64,000 nt of DNA from Jaltomata sinuosa (taxonomy: Eukaryota; Streptophyta; Magnoliopsida; Solanales; Solanaceae), in contig QJPP01007235.1 in NCBI GenBank assembly GCA_003996215.1, positions 124,001 through 188,000 of the forward strand, in the 5' to 3' direction. Numbering within the stretch: position 1 is the stretch's first letter; each line of letters starts with the position of its first letter. A program made the translations under genes and the position numbers. Below the pieces are notes generated by a model. That model was not told where the DNA came from, did not search any database, and was given only the letters and a program-made list of their open reading frames with translations. Below are positions 21,543-33,490 of the stretch, piece after piece.

Positions 21543-22071
21543 AGTCTGGACTGCAACAGCGAGTCCGCACCTATGGACTTTTATCACTCCAGCAGCTCCG
21601 TAGCAGCGATATTATCCCATAATGGTGATGTTGACTTACCTAAGTGACTCTGCTAAAGTGGTAAACTTTGCACCTATGAGCTAGCAGCGGAGAGCTTTTC
21701 TCAACAGATGTGACCCTGGACCACTTAAGTGGTTTCCACCGAAGTGGAGGATTTTATGCACTGGCGACTTTGCATTTGTGGTTAATCTTTTACTGGTGCA
21801 AAATCTTTGGGTTTTACCCAGTGGCTTATCTTTTTTTACTCTATTTCTTTCCCACCATATTTTTTGAGCTTTAGAACTCGATTCTTGGCGATTTTAAAGT
21901 GGTTTTTCAAGATTTCTTCATTATGTAAGCTTTTTATACTATTTTTATATAATTCTCAATTATTTCATTATTTCATGATTTTGCCTTAAAATCTTAGTTT
22001 TTCAACTTAGAATTTTGAGGTTTTTCAGGTAAAGTTAAAGATTGATATTTTGATGATTTTATGATTGATTT
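21543..22071 (+). mobile_element. Element E LTR, left part
   Basis: AT-rich LTR sequence that continues after element C at 31429. It includes palindromic GC-rich motifs, for example CCACTTAAGTGG at 21721-21732. The true LTR start is missing, lost at the G junction. Confidence 0.6.
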
Positions 22072-22488
22072 TGTCATGACCCAGACCGCTGTGAGTGGCA
22101 CTCACCCAACCCCCGGGTGAGCGAACTATCACTTCCCCAAACTTAATCGTCCTAACAGTTCAAAACCAGTGCATAAAAGTAAACTAGCAATTCAATGATA
22201 ATAACAATAAAACATCATTAAGTTAACCTACGGAAATTACCCCCTAGAATCTGAAAGTCGCAGTACCAAACAATTCTACCAATATCTAGAGTACGGGGAT
22301 GCAACCCCAAAATAACAGAAATAGTCTAAGCTCAAAACAAATAGGCTACAACTCTAATGATAGGTTCAAGGCAGCTCAATCGAAGCATCTCACCCTTGAA
22401 ATCTGGAAATGCTGGTACTACAGATGAGGTCGCGTCTCAGCCGCTGGAAGATTGCATGTACTCATAAGAAGAAAAGCAAGTGCAGTAT

Positions 22489-22511
22489 CAGTACACCACC
22501 ACTGTGTACTG
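22489..22511 (-). promoter_or_regulatory. AGTAC hairpin, element C 3' LTR
   Basis: CAGTACAC, 7-base loop, GTGTACTG: a perfect 8-pair stem, the longest in the window, 417 bases from the LTR 3' end. The other LTR has it at 29653-29675 with the outer pair lost. Confidence 0.65.
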
Positions 22512-22941
22512 GTAGGATCATCAGCCAGTTCTAAATAAACAGTGTATAAACAGTACAGCAAATCAAGTATAAGTACGGAAAACATGCAACAAGTCAATAG
22601 GCTTCCCTAGACTACAAGTCTCTACCTAGCGTGTTCCTACCTGAACTCCACCACATACAACTCTAACCCACAATCACAGAACTTAATAAATCATCCTTTT
22701 TTCCTAGCCCAGACCCACCCTGGGATCCCTTCTAAACAATACCTAAGTGTTAAGAAGATAACCCGGCCTAATCCAAGACCAACTACACAGATATAACATG
22801 ATTTCCGATCACTCAAGGACCACCAATGAATGTAAAAGTTCAATAAAATAGCCCGGTCCACTCACGGAACCAATAATAGTCAATGCAATGAAAAAATATC
22901 AATGCAATGCAGTTATATCAATGCAATAATGCAGTAAAATA

Positions 22942-23092
22942 AACCCGTACCTGGCGTGGTACCCGAGCCAACCGTTAGTAATTCATACCAGGTGTGGTAC
23001 CCGAGCTAACCATTTGTTATACCCATACTAGGTGTGGTACCCGAGCCAACGGTTAGTATTTTGTACCAGGCATGGTACCCTAGCCAACCGAA
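22942..23092 (-). repeat. Four-copy GGTACC repeat, element C 3' LTR
   Basis: Four units of about 38 bases, each with ACCWGGYGTGGTACCC and GAGCCAACC. The 5' LTR has three units (30108-30220), so one was gained or lost after insertion. Element G's LTR carries two related units. Confidence 0.85.
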
Positions 23093-23811
23093 TGTCAACA
23101 ATCCACAGTCAAATCATCTTGTAAAACTAACAAGCAACACACCATTCAATCCACGGACTGTAACAAGAACCCTTAGATATTATAAACAATTCCCCTAAGC
23201 AATGTAATTCATACAAACACTTAGATAAAAGTACAAGAACATACAACATTCATAGGAATCGTAAGCCATCACCTACCTCAAACTGATCCAAGCTCTACTC
23301 AACTCGAGCTTTTCCATGTTCCGGATTCCTCTCTCGTTCTTGGTCTAAAACAATATACAAGTACTCAAATTAACAAACAAGGCCTGCACATTACCCAGAT
23401 TACCCCAAATCCCAGACTCTCAGGCCACCCATGATCATCCTACCCTTTTTCCAGGGCTTCTCACCATTAATTTCCCTAGTTCTATCATTTTCATGGATAA
23501 AACTAGAGATATTTAGCAATATAAAATCATAAACCTTACCTTTAACAATACCCAAGAACTTTCATGCCTAGAATCCCCCTTCTTCCCTAGATTCTACCAT
23601 CCCTAGGTTATTCCAACTTTTTCCCAAGTTCCCTCCTAGCAATTCTATCACGTAGAAAAGTAGTACGAAGATTGGGGACTAGAAACCTTACCTTTAGGTC
23701 GAAAAATAGTGGAAAACTGGTAGAAATCACCCAAAATTGCCCCCTTCTTTTCCCAAAATGTTTCAAGAAAAACTGAACTATGTTGGGGAAGTTTTTGCAT
23801 TAAATCCCATC

Positions 23812-23960
23812 AGGCTCCGCTATAGCGGTCTGCTTTGCTATAGCGGTATCGTCGTAGCGGAGTCGTCCGCTATGGCGGAAGCAGACCGATGTTGACTTCC
23901 ACTGTAGCGGTAATTTCTCTGCTATAGTTGAGCTCACTATGGCAGATCCGTTGTGCTCAT
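23812..23960 (-). repeat. Palindrome cluster, element C 3' LTR
   Basis: CCGCTATAGCGG at 23817-23828 is a perfect 12-base palindrome; variants follow (GCTATAGCGG, CCGCTATGGCGG). In LTR direction the cluster lies about 350-500 bases from the LTR start. The matching cluster in the 5' LTR is at 30950-31075. Confidence 0.75.
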
Positions 23961-24379
23961 CACGGACAAAAAGTTTGGAAATCTCCAAAATTGGCCCATT
24001 TCATAACACCCTTGCTTCCCTCGATAATCAGAAATAACCCATTCACGTCAATCATGATTCCGGGGGATCTACTTACCCAAATTTGATTCAAAAAAGACCC
24101 CCGAACTCCTCTATGTGTTATCTACAAGGAAAACTAGCTCAACACAAGATATCCAACCCAATCCTTACCCAGATTTCCCTAGACTCCACCTCACACCAAA
24201 ATCGGCCGAGACTAGCCTAGTCCAGAATTTCAAACCCCCAAAACTGGAGTTTTCTAACTCTAAAACTTTGCATGATTGGACTACCCGTAATGATGGACCC
24301 GATCGTTACAACATATACCAATTTACCCATCGTTCATCCCTGAATGATTAAATCCAAAATTATGGAAAATAAAGGGAAG

Positions 24380-24850
24380 AACGTATAGTACCTGAATTCT
24401 CAAACAATTGAGGGTACTTGTCACGCATGTCCTTCTCGATTTCCCAAGTGGCTTCCTCAACTAGACGATGCTTCCACTGAACCTTTACCATATCAATCAC
24501 CTTTTTCCTCAACCTTAGGACATCCCAAGCAAGAATCAAGACTGGTTACTCTTCATAACGAAGATCCTTATCGAAAAGCACCCCATCCCACTTGATGATA
24601 TAGTCTTTATCCCTATGGTATCGCTTAAGAATGGATACATTGAATACCGAATGAACACCCGACAAACTAGGTGGTAGTGCTAACTTGTAAGCCACTGACC
24701 CCACTATCTCAAAAACCTCAAACGGACCAATGAACCGAGGGATAAGCTTGCCCTTCTTACCAAACCACATAACTCCCTTCATTGGTGACACTTTAAACAA
24801 TACTTGTTCACCAACCTGAAATTCCATGTCCCGAATCTTGCGATCTGCAT
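24380..24850 (-). pseudogene. Element C integrase C-terminus and chromodomain
   Basis: Frame 24827-24546 gives GEQVLFKVSPMKGVMWFGKKGKL and GPFEVFEIVGSVAYKLALP (ends only), the C-terminal integrase fold. A TAA near 24548 then interrupts. The chromodomain continues in the same frame as VLRLRKKVIDMVKVQWKHR and EEATWEIEKDM to about 24390, with the aromatic residues of the fold visible. Had the stop not arisen this would be a complete chromodomain. Confidence 0.85.
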
Positions 24851-24941
24851 ACTCCTTCTACCTGCTTTGGGCAGCCAACAACTTGGCCTGAATGCCCCTT
24901 ACCTTTTCTTGTTCTTCCTTTACCAATTCCACTCCCAAAGG

Positions 24942-25650
24942 TTATACATTGCCTTTCTCAAACCACCCAACCGTTGATCTGCAGCTTCTCCCATACGATG
25001 CTTCGAATGGTGCCATGTCAATACTGGAGTGATAGCTATTATTGTATGAGAACTCGCACAATGGTAGAAACTGGTCCCAATGAACCCTGAAGTCCATTAC
25101 ATATGCTCTCAGCATGTCCTCCAATACCTGGATCATCCTCTCCGACTGACCATCAGTCTGAGGGTGGAAGGTGGTTCTAAAAGTGAGTTGTGTACCCAAC
25201 TCTTCATGTAGCTTGCCCCAAAATTTAGAAGTGAACTGCGTACCCCTATCTAAAATGATGGACAGTGGCACCCCATGCAATCTCACAATCTCCTTCACAT
25301 AGATCTTAGCCAATTGTTGTGAATTGTAATCTACCCTGACCAAAATGAAATGAGCAGACTTGGCTAGCCTGTCAACAATGACCCAAATGGAATCATAATT
25401 CCCCAATATGTTGGGAAGACCCACCACAAAGTCCATAGCTATATGTTCCCACTTTCACTCTGGAATGGGCATCCTCTAAAGTAGTCTTGCAGGTATCTGG
25501 TGCTCATATTTTACCTGCTTGAAATTTTGACACTTGGACACAAAATCAACTATGTCCCTTTTCATTACGGGCCACCAGTAACGCTACCTCAAGTTCCTGT
25601 ACATTTTAGTCACACCCGGATGAATTGAGTACCGCGAACCATGAGCTTTT
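24942..25650 (-). pseudogene. Element C integrase core
   Basis: Open from 25436 to 24942: MDFVVGLP, ILDRGTQF and DGQSER supply the three catalytic acidic residues, all intact. Upstream (25437-25650) the zinc finger YSIHPGVTKMY to KCQNFKQVK has its second Cys as Phe, and there are stops. The frame ends shortly after GRSCRSTVGW. This is the best-kept integrase core in the window. Confidence 0.88.
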
Positions 25651-25699
25651 AGCAAGATTTTCTGAATCATATCATCAACTCGAGGAACACAAATCCTTC

Positions 25700-26431
25700 C
25701 TTTGAAATTTAGTACTTCACCAGAGTCTAACATGACGTCCTTGGATTCCCCAGATATTACCTTACCTCGAAACTTACTCAGTTTTGTATCCTGAAACTGT
25801 TTAGCCTTTATTTTCTCTATTAAGGTGGCTTTGACCTCAAATTCAAATCCTTCTGAGTTAACACATGTTGCAGACTGCGATGATCAGTGAACACCTCACA
25901 TTTGACACCATAAAGATAGTGTCTCTAAATCTTGAGTGCAAAGACCACTGCTGCCAAATTCAAGTCGTGAGTCGGGTAGTTCCTTTCATACACCTTCAAC
26001 TGCCTAGATGCATAGGCTATCACATTCTTATCCTGCATTAACATAGCACCCAAACCATAATGTGAAGCATCACAGTAAATAATAAAGTCTTTACCTTCAA
26101 TCGGCAAGGACAATATAGGAGCCGTGGTCAGAAGTGTCATGAGCTTTTGGAAGCTCTTCTCGTACTTGTCGGACCATACGAATGGTACATCTTTCTGTGT
26201 CAGCCTAGTCAGGTGAGTAGAAATATATGCAAAATCCTTGACAAACCTCCGGTAGTACTCTGCGAGTCTAACAAAGCTCCTCACCTCAGTCACAGAGCTA
26301 GGCTGGACCCAACTCCTGACTGCTTTAATTTTCTGGGGGTCTACCATCACTCCCATTTCTGACACTACATGCCCCAAGAATGCAACTGAAGTCAACCAAA
26401 ATTCACACTTGGAGAACATGGCATAAAGCTT
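25700..26431 (-). pseudogene. Element C RT connection, RNase H and tether
   Basis: Frame 26419-25925 starts FSKCEFWLTSVAFLGHVVS and includes YYRRFVKDFAYI, IIYCDASHYGLGAMLMQ, ASRQLKVYERNYPTHDL and ends FALKI before a stop. RNase H continues as RHYLYGVKCEVFTDH to about 25860. The sequence then passes from NLR directly to a distal tether segment (EVKATLIEKIKAKQF), missing roughly 300 bases that hold the QRRWLELLKDYD region in relatives. Confidence 0.85.
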
Positions 26432-27060
26432 CTAGCGTCTCAAGATGTCCAACACAATACGGAGATGGCGAGCATGCTCCTCCCTACTCTTGGAGTAGAT
26501 CAGAATATCATCGATAAACATAATCACGAAGGAATCCAAATATGAATTAAATACCCCATTTATCAAACTCGTGAATGTTGCCAGCGCATTGGTCCAACGA
26601 AACGACATTACCAGGAACTCGTAATTCCCATACTGAGTTCGTAAAGCAGTCTTAAGAATATCCTCAGGCCTAATCCTCAATTTATGGTACCCCGACCTCA
26701 AGTCAATTTTCAAAAACACCGATGCTCCTCAAAGATGATCAAACAAATCATTAATGTGGGGTAGAGGGTACTTATTCCAGATGGTCACCTTGTTCAACTT
26801 CCTATAGTCTATGCACATCTGTATATACCATCCTTTTTCTTCACAAACAACACAGGAGCACCCCAAGTCAAAGCACTGGGACGGATAAATCCCTTATCTA
26901 GGAGTTCCTGCAGCTGAGTCTTAAGTTCCCTTAACTCTGTCGGAGCCATACAATACGGAGGAATAGAAATAGGATGAGTGCCCGGATCCAAATCAATGCA
27001 AAAGTCTACATCCTTGTCCGGAGGCATACCAGGCAAATCCGCTAGAAAGACCTCTAGAAA
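26432..27060 (-). pseudogene. Element C reverse transcriptase
   Basis: The RT linker and fingers (27036-26809) run from MPPDKDVDFCIDLDPGT to GAPVLFVKKKDG; a one-base loss near 26818 shifts the frame before MCIDY. The palm (26719-26432) has KIDLRSGYHKLRIRPED and FIDDILIYS, catalytic codons at 26507-26518 intact. A stop follows ILRR. Confidence 0.88.
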
Positions 27061-27545
27061 CTAAGAAACCACTGGAACTGACTCAATGGATGGGTACGCC
27101 ATACTATCATCCTGGAGATGAGCCAAGAAGGTTAGACACCCCCTTCTCACTAGATTTCTAGCCCGAACAAATGATATAACCTTAACTGGCTTAGGCCTGT
27201 ACACACCTTCAAACTCCAGTCTATCCTCACCCGGAATCTCTAGAGCCACAGTCTTGGTGTTATAGTTAAACACGGCATGATAAGGGGACAGCCAGGTCAA
27301 GTCCAAGATAATATCAAAATCAGTCATATCCAGGATTACCAAGTCTACCCAAGTATGCAACCCCACGAACACAACAGAACAGTCACAATAAACATGAGTC
27401 ACAATCACAGACTCTCTAACCGGGGTAGAAACATAAATAGGGGAATCAAGGATATCACAAGTCAATTCCAGACCCAACGCAAAACTCACAAATAATAAGA
27501 ATATGTAGAACCTGGGTCAAATAATACCGAAGCCATTTTATCGCA
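27061..27545 (-). pseudogene. Element C protease
   Basis: The active site VLFDPGSTYSY (about 27540-27505) is intact. A frameshift near 27490 precedes the open stretch 27489-27061, which holds VGLHTWVDLVILDMTDFDIILDLTWL (ends only); the Gly-Met-Asp of related copies reads Asp-Leu-Thr. The linker to RT follows. Confidence 0.8.
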
Positions 27546-27559
27546 GACAAGAATGAAAC

Positions 27560-29016
27560 ATGTGATCACCACATCTGATGTTTTTGCCTCGGTCCTCCCT
27601 GGAAAAGAATAGTAATGAGCTCGATCATCAATCCGGGAAACTTCTCAGACTGGCTGCATTGTACCCCTGCCCGCGCCGCCATTCCTTCTGTCGCCCTGAC
27701 CTCCCTGAAAGTTACCTCACCCACCCTGTGGATGACCTTTAGCATTACTACCTCTACCTGCTGGGACCACCGCTCTAGGCTACTGCTGACCTTGATTTCA
27801 TGTCTGCCTAAGTGGGCACTCCCTCTTAAAGTAGCCCAGATCACCACAATGGAAGCAACCACGGTCAAGTGTAGGCCTGCTAGCTGATGTATAAGACGCT
27901 CTCTGGCCTCTAGGAGCTGAAGATTGATTATGAGCTCCCTGAAGATCACCTGTAGCAGCTGGCAGAGCTGACTTGATAGGACGGGCTGAGTATACCTGCT
28001 GATTATGACCCCTGGAATGTGAGCCACCATAATTTCCCTTATTTCGGGGCTTCTTCGCCAATGCCTTAGCCTGCCCCATCTGCCTGACTCCCTCAAGTTT
28101 CTTCACATAATCCACCACATCATTAAAACCATTTCCTGAAGAGGTCATATGCACTGAAAGTACATGTAGCTCAGTGTTCAAACCTTTCACAAACAATCGG
28201 ACCCGTTCCCCTCGAAACCCAACAGCTGTGTGGCAAAAAGAGACAAGGCATGGAATTTTGCCCCGTAAGCAGAGACTGATATGCCACCCTGCTCCAAGTT
28301 CAAGAACTCATCTTTCTTTCGGTCCCTTAAAGTACGGGATACGTACTTCTCTAAGAACAAAGTGTGGAACTATTCCCAAGTTAGTGGGGGTAGAACAAAA
28401 GACTGGCACTCCACATAAGACCTCCACCACTGCTTGGCATCACCCTGCAACTAAAACGTGACAAACTCAACCCCATGATGACATATAATACCCAACTTAT
28501 GCAACCTCTCATAGCAATCCAAGATGAACTAATAAGCATCCTCCCTATCAGTACCCAAAAATGTAAGAGGTTTCAGCTTGAGAAACTTGGTCAGCATCTC
28601 ATGCTTATTCCCTGTCATCATTGGGCCTAGCATTGGCTTGAAGAAGTCATTCATGCCTGAGTATCCAAGGCCTGGTTTGAAAAATCCATGGGTATGGCTC
28701 CAGTACCAACCAAACCACTCAAAATATTCCAAGCCTGTTGAAGGTCTTCTGGTGTCATAGTAGGAAGGCCTGCACCCCCAACCGGTGTCGCCTCCTCTTG
28801 CGCCTCACCATATTCAACCACAACTTTTACATCTTTAGCAATATGTTCCTGTGGTGGGGGAGGCGTTGCCTCACGTACATCAGCAGCATCTCGAGCCCCA
28901 ACCCTGGTAGGTATGGCTCTACCTCATCCTCTGCCCCTTCCCCTGCCTCTACCACGGATAGCCAAGCCCGCTGCCGAGACCGCTGATCTAGCTCCATTGC
29001 TCCTAGTGTTCACCAT
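27560..29016 (-). pseudogene. Element C gag
   Basis: Starts at an ATG at 29016-29014, MVNTRSNGARSAVSAAG, followed by an RGRGRG run that ends in TGA at 28926-28924. The capsid part is at 28800-28200 and the knuckle CFHCGDLGYFKRECP near 27850-27810, where the expected His is Tyr. The longest open pieces are 28732-28529 and 28196-27798. The upstream leader (29017-29219) has no coding signal. Confidence 0.8.
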
Positions 29017-29219
29017 CTGTGGACAAAAGATTGAATGAGATTAGATACCAATTTGTATCACTAGATACCAATTGGAATCGAGTTATAGCACAAAGGAAAG
29101 AAGGAAGAGATAGTTTTCCTAAATCCCCATAGACTCTCAAAGAAAATTATGAATGTCTCTGCACTGTTCCGCAAGACTTTACTAGACTTGTTTGATACGA
29201 CGAGATCAATGAACCTAGG

Positions 29220-29231
29220 GCTATGATACCA
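29220..29231 (-). other. Primer binding site of element C
   Basis: Read on the - strand as TGGTATCATAGC, 11 of 12 against the tRNA-Met site, four bases inside the 5' LTR edge. Confidence 0.8.
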
Positions 29232-29235
29232 TCTT

Positions 29236-31428
29236 TTTCATGACTCATACCATCATTAATGGCACTCACCCAACCCCCGGGTGAGCAAACCATTACTTCC
29301 TCGAACTTAATTATCCTAACAGATCAAAACCAGTGCATAAAAGTAAACTAGCAATTCAATGGTAATAACAATAAAACTTCATTAAGTTAACCTGCGGAAA
29401 TTACCCCCTAGAATCTGAAAGTCGCAGTACCAAACAGTTCTACCAAAATGTAGAGTACGGGGATGCAACCCCAAAATAACAGAAATATTCTATGCCCGAA
29501 ACAAATAGGCTATAACTCTAATGATAGGTTCAAGGCAGCTCGATCGAAGCAGCTCACCCTTAAAGTCTGGAAACGCTGAAACTACAAATGAGGCCGCGTC
29601 TCAGCCGCTGGTAGATTTCCTGTACTCACAAGAAGAAAATCAAGTGCATTATCAGTACACCACTACTGTGTACTAGTAGGATCATCAGTCAGTTCCAAAT
29701 AAACAGTGTATAAACAGTACAGCAAATCAAGTATAAGTACGGAAAACATGCAAAAAGTCAATAGGCTTCTCTAGACTACAAGTCTCTACCTAGCTTGTTC
29801 ACACCTGAACTCCACCACATACAACTCTAAGCCACAATCACAGAACTCAATAAATCATCCTTTTTGCCTAGCCCGGACCCACCCTGGGATCCCTTCTAAA
29901 CAACACCTAAGTGTTACGCAGACAACCCGGCCTAATCCAAAACCAACTACACAGATATAACAAGATTCTCGATCACTCAAGGACCACCAATGAATATGAT
30001 AGTTCAATAAAATAGCCCGGTCCACTCACGAAACTAATAACAATTAATGCAATGCAACAATATCAATACAATACAGTAATATAAATGCAATGATGCAGTA
30101 AAATAAACTCGTGCCAGGCGTGGTACCCGAGCCAACCATTAGTAATTTGTACCAGGCGTGGTACCCAAGCCAACCATTTGTTATACCCATACTAGGCGTG
30201 GTACCTGAGCCAACCGAATGTCAACAATCCACAGTCAAAATAATGAACAAACATCTTGTAAAACCAACAAGCAACACACCATTCAATCCACATACTGTAA
30301 CAAGGACCCTTGGACATTCTATATAATTCCCCTAAGCAATGTAATTCATACAAACACTTAAATAAGAGTACAAGAACATACAACATTCACAGGAATCTAA
30401 GTCATCACCTACCTCGAAATAATCCAAGCTCTACTCAACCCGAGCTTTCCCGTGTTCCGGATTCCTCTCTCATTCTTGGTCTAAAATAATATACAAGAAC
30501 TCAAATTAACAAATAAGGCCTGCACATTACCCGGATTACACCAAATCCTAAACTTCCAGGCCACCCATGATCATCCTACCCTTTTTTCGGGGCTTCTCGC
30601 CATTAATTTCCCTAGTTCTATCATTTTCATGGATAAAAATAGAGAATTTAGCAATATGTGATCATAAAACCTTACTTTTAACAATACCCAAGAACTTTCA
30701 TGCCTAGGATCCCCCTTCTTCCCCGGATTCTACCATCCCTAGGTTATTCCAACCTTTCCTCAAGTTCTCTCCTAGCAGTTCTACCACGTAGGAAAAGTAG
30801 AACGAAGATTAGGGAGTAGAAACCTTACCTTTAGATCGAAAAATAGTGAAAACTGGTAGAAATCGCCCAAAATTGCCCTCTTCTTCTCCCAAAATATTTC
30901 AAGAAAAACTAAACTATTTTGGAAAATTTTCTGCATTAAATCCCATCATGCTCCGCTATAACGGTCCTGTCGTAGAGGAGTCGTCCGCTATGGCGGAAGC
31001 TGACCGATATTGACTTCTGCTGTAGTGGTAATTTCTCTGTTATAGCAGAGGTCACTATGGTGGAGCCGTTGCGCTCATCATGGACAGAAAATTCGGAAAT
31101 CTCCAAAAATTTCCCATTTTACAACACACTTGCTTCCCCCAATGATCAGAAATAACCCCTTTACGTCAATCACGATTCCAGGGGTTCTACTTACTCAAAT
31201 TTGATTCTGAAAAGTCCCCCAGACTTCTCTATATGTTAGATACAAGGAAAACTAGCTCAACACAAGACATCTAACCCAATCCTTTCCCGGATTGTCCTAG
31301 ACTCCACCTCGCCCTAAAACCGACCGAGACTAGCCTACCCCAGAATTTCAAACCACCAAAACTGGAGTTTTCTAACTCTAAAACTTGGCACGATTGGACT
31401 ACCCATAACGACGGACCCGGTCATTACA
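29236..31428 (-). mobile_element. Element C 5' LTR
   Basis: 2193 bases, homologous throughout to 22072-24310 but with many substitutions, so the insertion is old. It contains the hairpin (29653-29675), the three-copy GGTACC repeat (30108-30220) and the palindrome cluster (30950-31075). Confidence 0.9.
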
Positions 31429-32801
31429 AATTTTGACTCTATTTTTGATAAAATTTCATTTTTGAACTTCTTAAGCTTTTAATTGACTATTCAATTAAAT
31501 TATAGTGTTTTCTTTGGGGGCTTGGGGTTGACTTTTGAGTTGACCTTTTAGACCTGAATTACAACCATAGCAGTATGAGTATCGTTAGACTCATGTTTAT
31601 GCATAGAACTTGTTTCTAATAGAGTAGTTGCATTCAGGGGTTGTTCATAAAGAAAAGTCTCATGCGTGATTAGGTAGAGTCTTGTTATTCTGCTTTGAGG
31701 TAGATTATGACTAAATTTTCTGCAGACTTTACTTGGGTGGGGTCTTATCATGTAAAGTATGCTATGGGTTGGGTAAATTCTTGGGTTTTATAATAAATGA
31801 GATGCATTATCATTGTGATGCCAAGTTTGGGACTTATATTTTTGTGGGTAAATTTTGTGATTCTGAGGTTTTATACATACCTGTTGCATCTGACTTGCTT
31901 TTACTTCCGTGTTCATGTATATTTAGTTATCTAATGGTTTATAGAAATAATAGATTTGAAAGAAGTGGATGGAAAGAATACTTCTTTTAGTCCTAATTCG
32001 AGTTTGGGAAAGACTTATTGAAATTCCAGTTCGTGTCTGGGTAATTGATATTGATTCTAGTATCGATTTGAGTCTCTACATGATACTTAAAAGTTCGTTT
32101 GAGTCTGAACATGATATACAGATCTCGTGAATCCCCCATGAGTTCTACCTTTACATCAAACTACTAGAGGGAGTGTATATCGGTAGGCATTGACCATTGC
32201 ATTTTATCCCATATCATTACATTTCATTAGCATTTGGATTGGTATTGTGATTGAGTTATATCGTGTTATCGTTGATATTAAATTGCTGAAACTTTTCTGT
32301 GTGTAGGGTTATTTTAGTATTCTTTATTCGTTATAGTAACTACTTAAGCTCATCGACCTACGATGCCTACTGAGTACAAGTGAACTGTACTCACTCCTAC
32401 TTTTTTGCATCCTTTTTATGTAGATCCATGTATGAGTGGACATCGCGAACCTTGATTCATACGGATCTCTGTGAATTTGAAGCTTTGGCTAGCTCCTATT
32501 TTCAGGGACTTTTACGGTTTCCTCTATTATTTACTTTTGTCTTTTCTTACTTCTTAGATAGCTTTGTACTGGTTTTTTAGAACATTTTACTTAGAGTCAC
32601 TCTTGACTTTTGAGTTGCGCGATGTATTGTATTTTATATGGCTTTAGTTTGAGTGGTTTTAAGACATCACTTTTATCTATCGTGTTGTTCTTCCATAATC
32701 ATTGCCATTATTGTGTTTATTATGTTTGTTTAGTTTGGATGCCTACCATGATTCAGGTGGGTAGATGCCATCCCAATCTGTGATTTTGAATCGGGATAAT
32801 A
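31429..32801 (+). mobile_element. Element E LTR, right part
   Basis: Resumes the AT-rich LTR split by element C. It contains a perfect hairpin at 32372-32392, followed by TACTTTTTTGCATCC and ATGTAGATCC. It ends near AATCGGGATAATA; no primer site follows, so this is a 3' or solo LTR. The frames 31733-31990 and 32380-32580 are not recognisable as genes. Confidence 0.6.
32372..32392 (+). promoter_or_regulatory. AGTAC hairpin in element E LTR
   Basis: GAGTACA, 7-base loop, TGTACTC: a perfect 7-pair stem. The outer pair is G-C where other families have C-G, a compensatory exchange. About 410 bases from the LTR end. Confidence 0.65.
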
Positions 32802-33490
32802 TATTACATATGATCGTGTATACTTTCTCACTTTGAAGAGCAAATTTGGATGTTATCAGTCATACTTCACCAAAAATGTCTTCTGTAGAGAAAAAAAATA
32901 TCCATTGTAACTATTGGTCCCATTTTTGACATTCTTGCAAAGTGAAAGGACATAAAAATATTAAAATTGTAAATTTTCTTTTCGTAGGGACCTGTATTTC
33001 ATAAGTTGAGATTATTATTTTTTTGGTCAAGAATATTAAATCTAGATAATCTCAAACAAAAAGATACATGAGATTACTTGAGATTATTTTTTATCTTCTC
33101 CTTTAAATGCCAATTCAAGTCATCCTAAAATAGAAAAAAATATTTAATGTGCATTAAATGCTAAGTGAGTGTGGGCATGCGAGGGTGGGTAGGTACCCTT
33201 TTGAGTTTCTCTATATAATAAACAAATTTTTCATAGTTTTCTTCATCCCAGCCTTTGGTTCTTAATTTCTACCCAGTAAAACATTTTCTACTCAGTTAAT
33301 TTCTCCATTTTCATATAATATTATTCTCCATAAGTCATCCCCCTCTTTGGGTCCCTTTTTCTTCACTCTCCTCTCTCAGAAAATATCACTAATTTTTTTA
33401 TAAGCATATTTTTAAATTTCTTAAGGTTTTCTTGCTCCTACCTCATTTTTTTTTTATAGTTAACTAGATATAATTTTATATAGCTCTAAA
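32802..33490 (+). promoter_or_regulatory. Upstream region of the WRKY relic
   Basis: Low-copy, AT-rich sequence. A TATA box, TATATAATAA at 33212-33221, lies about 270 bases before the ATG, followed by a pyrimidine-rich leader typical of plant 5' untranslated regions. GGTCAA at 33025-33030 is a W-box core (TTGACC) on the - strand, the site bound by WRKY factors. Whether it is used is unknown. Confidence 0.45.

Larger units (their letters stand above)
22072..24310 (-). mobile_element. Element C 3' LTR
   Basis: 2239 bases, ends TGTCATGACC and CGTTACA. It has four copies of the GGTACC repeat where the other LTR has three, a CCGCTATAGCGG palindrome cluster, and a strong hairpin. The frame 24115-24351 lies mostly in the LTR and is not a gene. 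Confidence 0.9.
22072..31428 (-). mobile_element. Element C, chromovirus with long LTRs
   Basis: A - strand Ty3/gypsy element of 9357 bases inside the LTR of E. Left edge TGTCATGACC, right edge GGTCATTACA; flanks GATTT and AATTT are a weak 4 of 5 target duplication. Internal order is gag, protease, RT, RNase H, integrase, chromodomain. Its pol differs clearly from the A/B/F/H/I group. RT and integrase catalytic residues are all present, but stops, frameshifts and a tether deletion disable it. Confidence 0.9.

Noticed and set aside
28174..28760. Plus-strand frames over element C gag
   Set aside because: They are antisense to gag, lack recognisable motifs, and have no promoter or RNA evidence.
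30111..30386. Two frames in the element C LTR, one with a repeated VPEPT motif
   Set aside because: The repeat is simply the translated GGTACC tandem units; the copy in the other LTR has stops.
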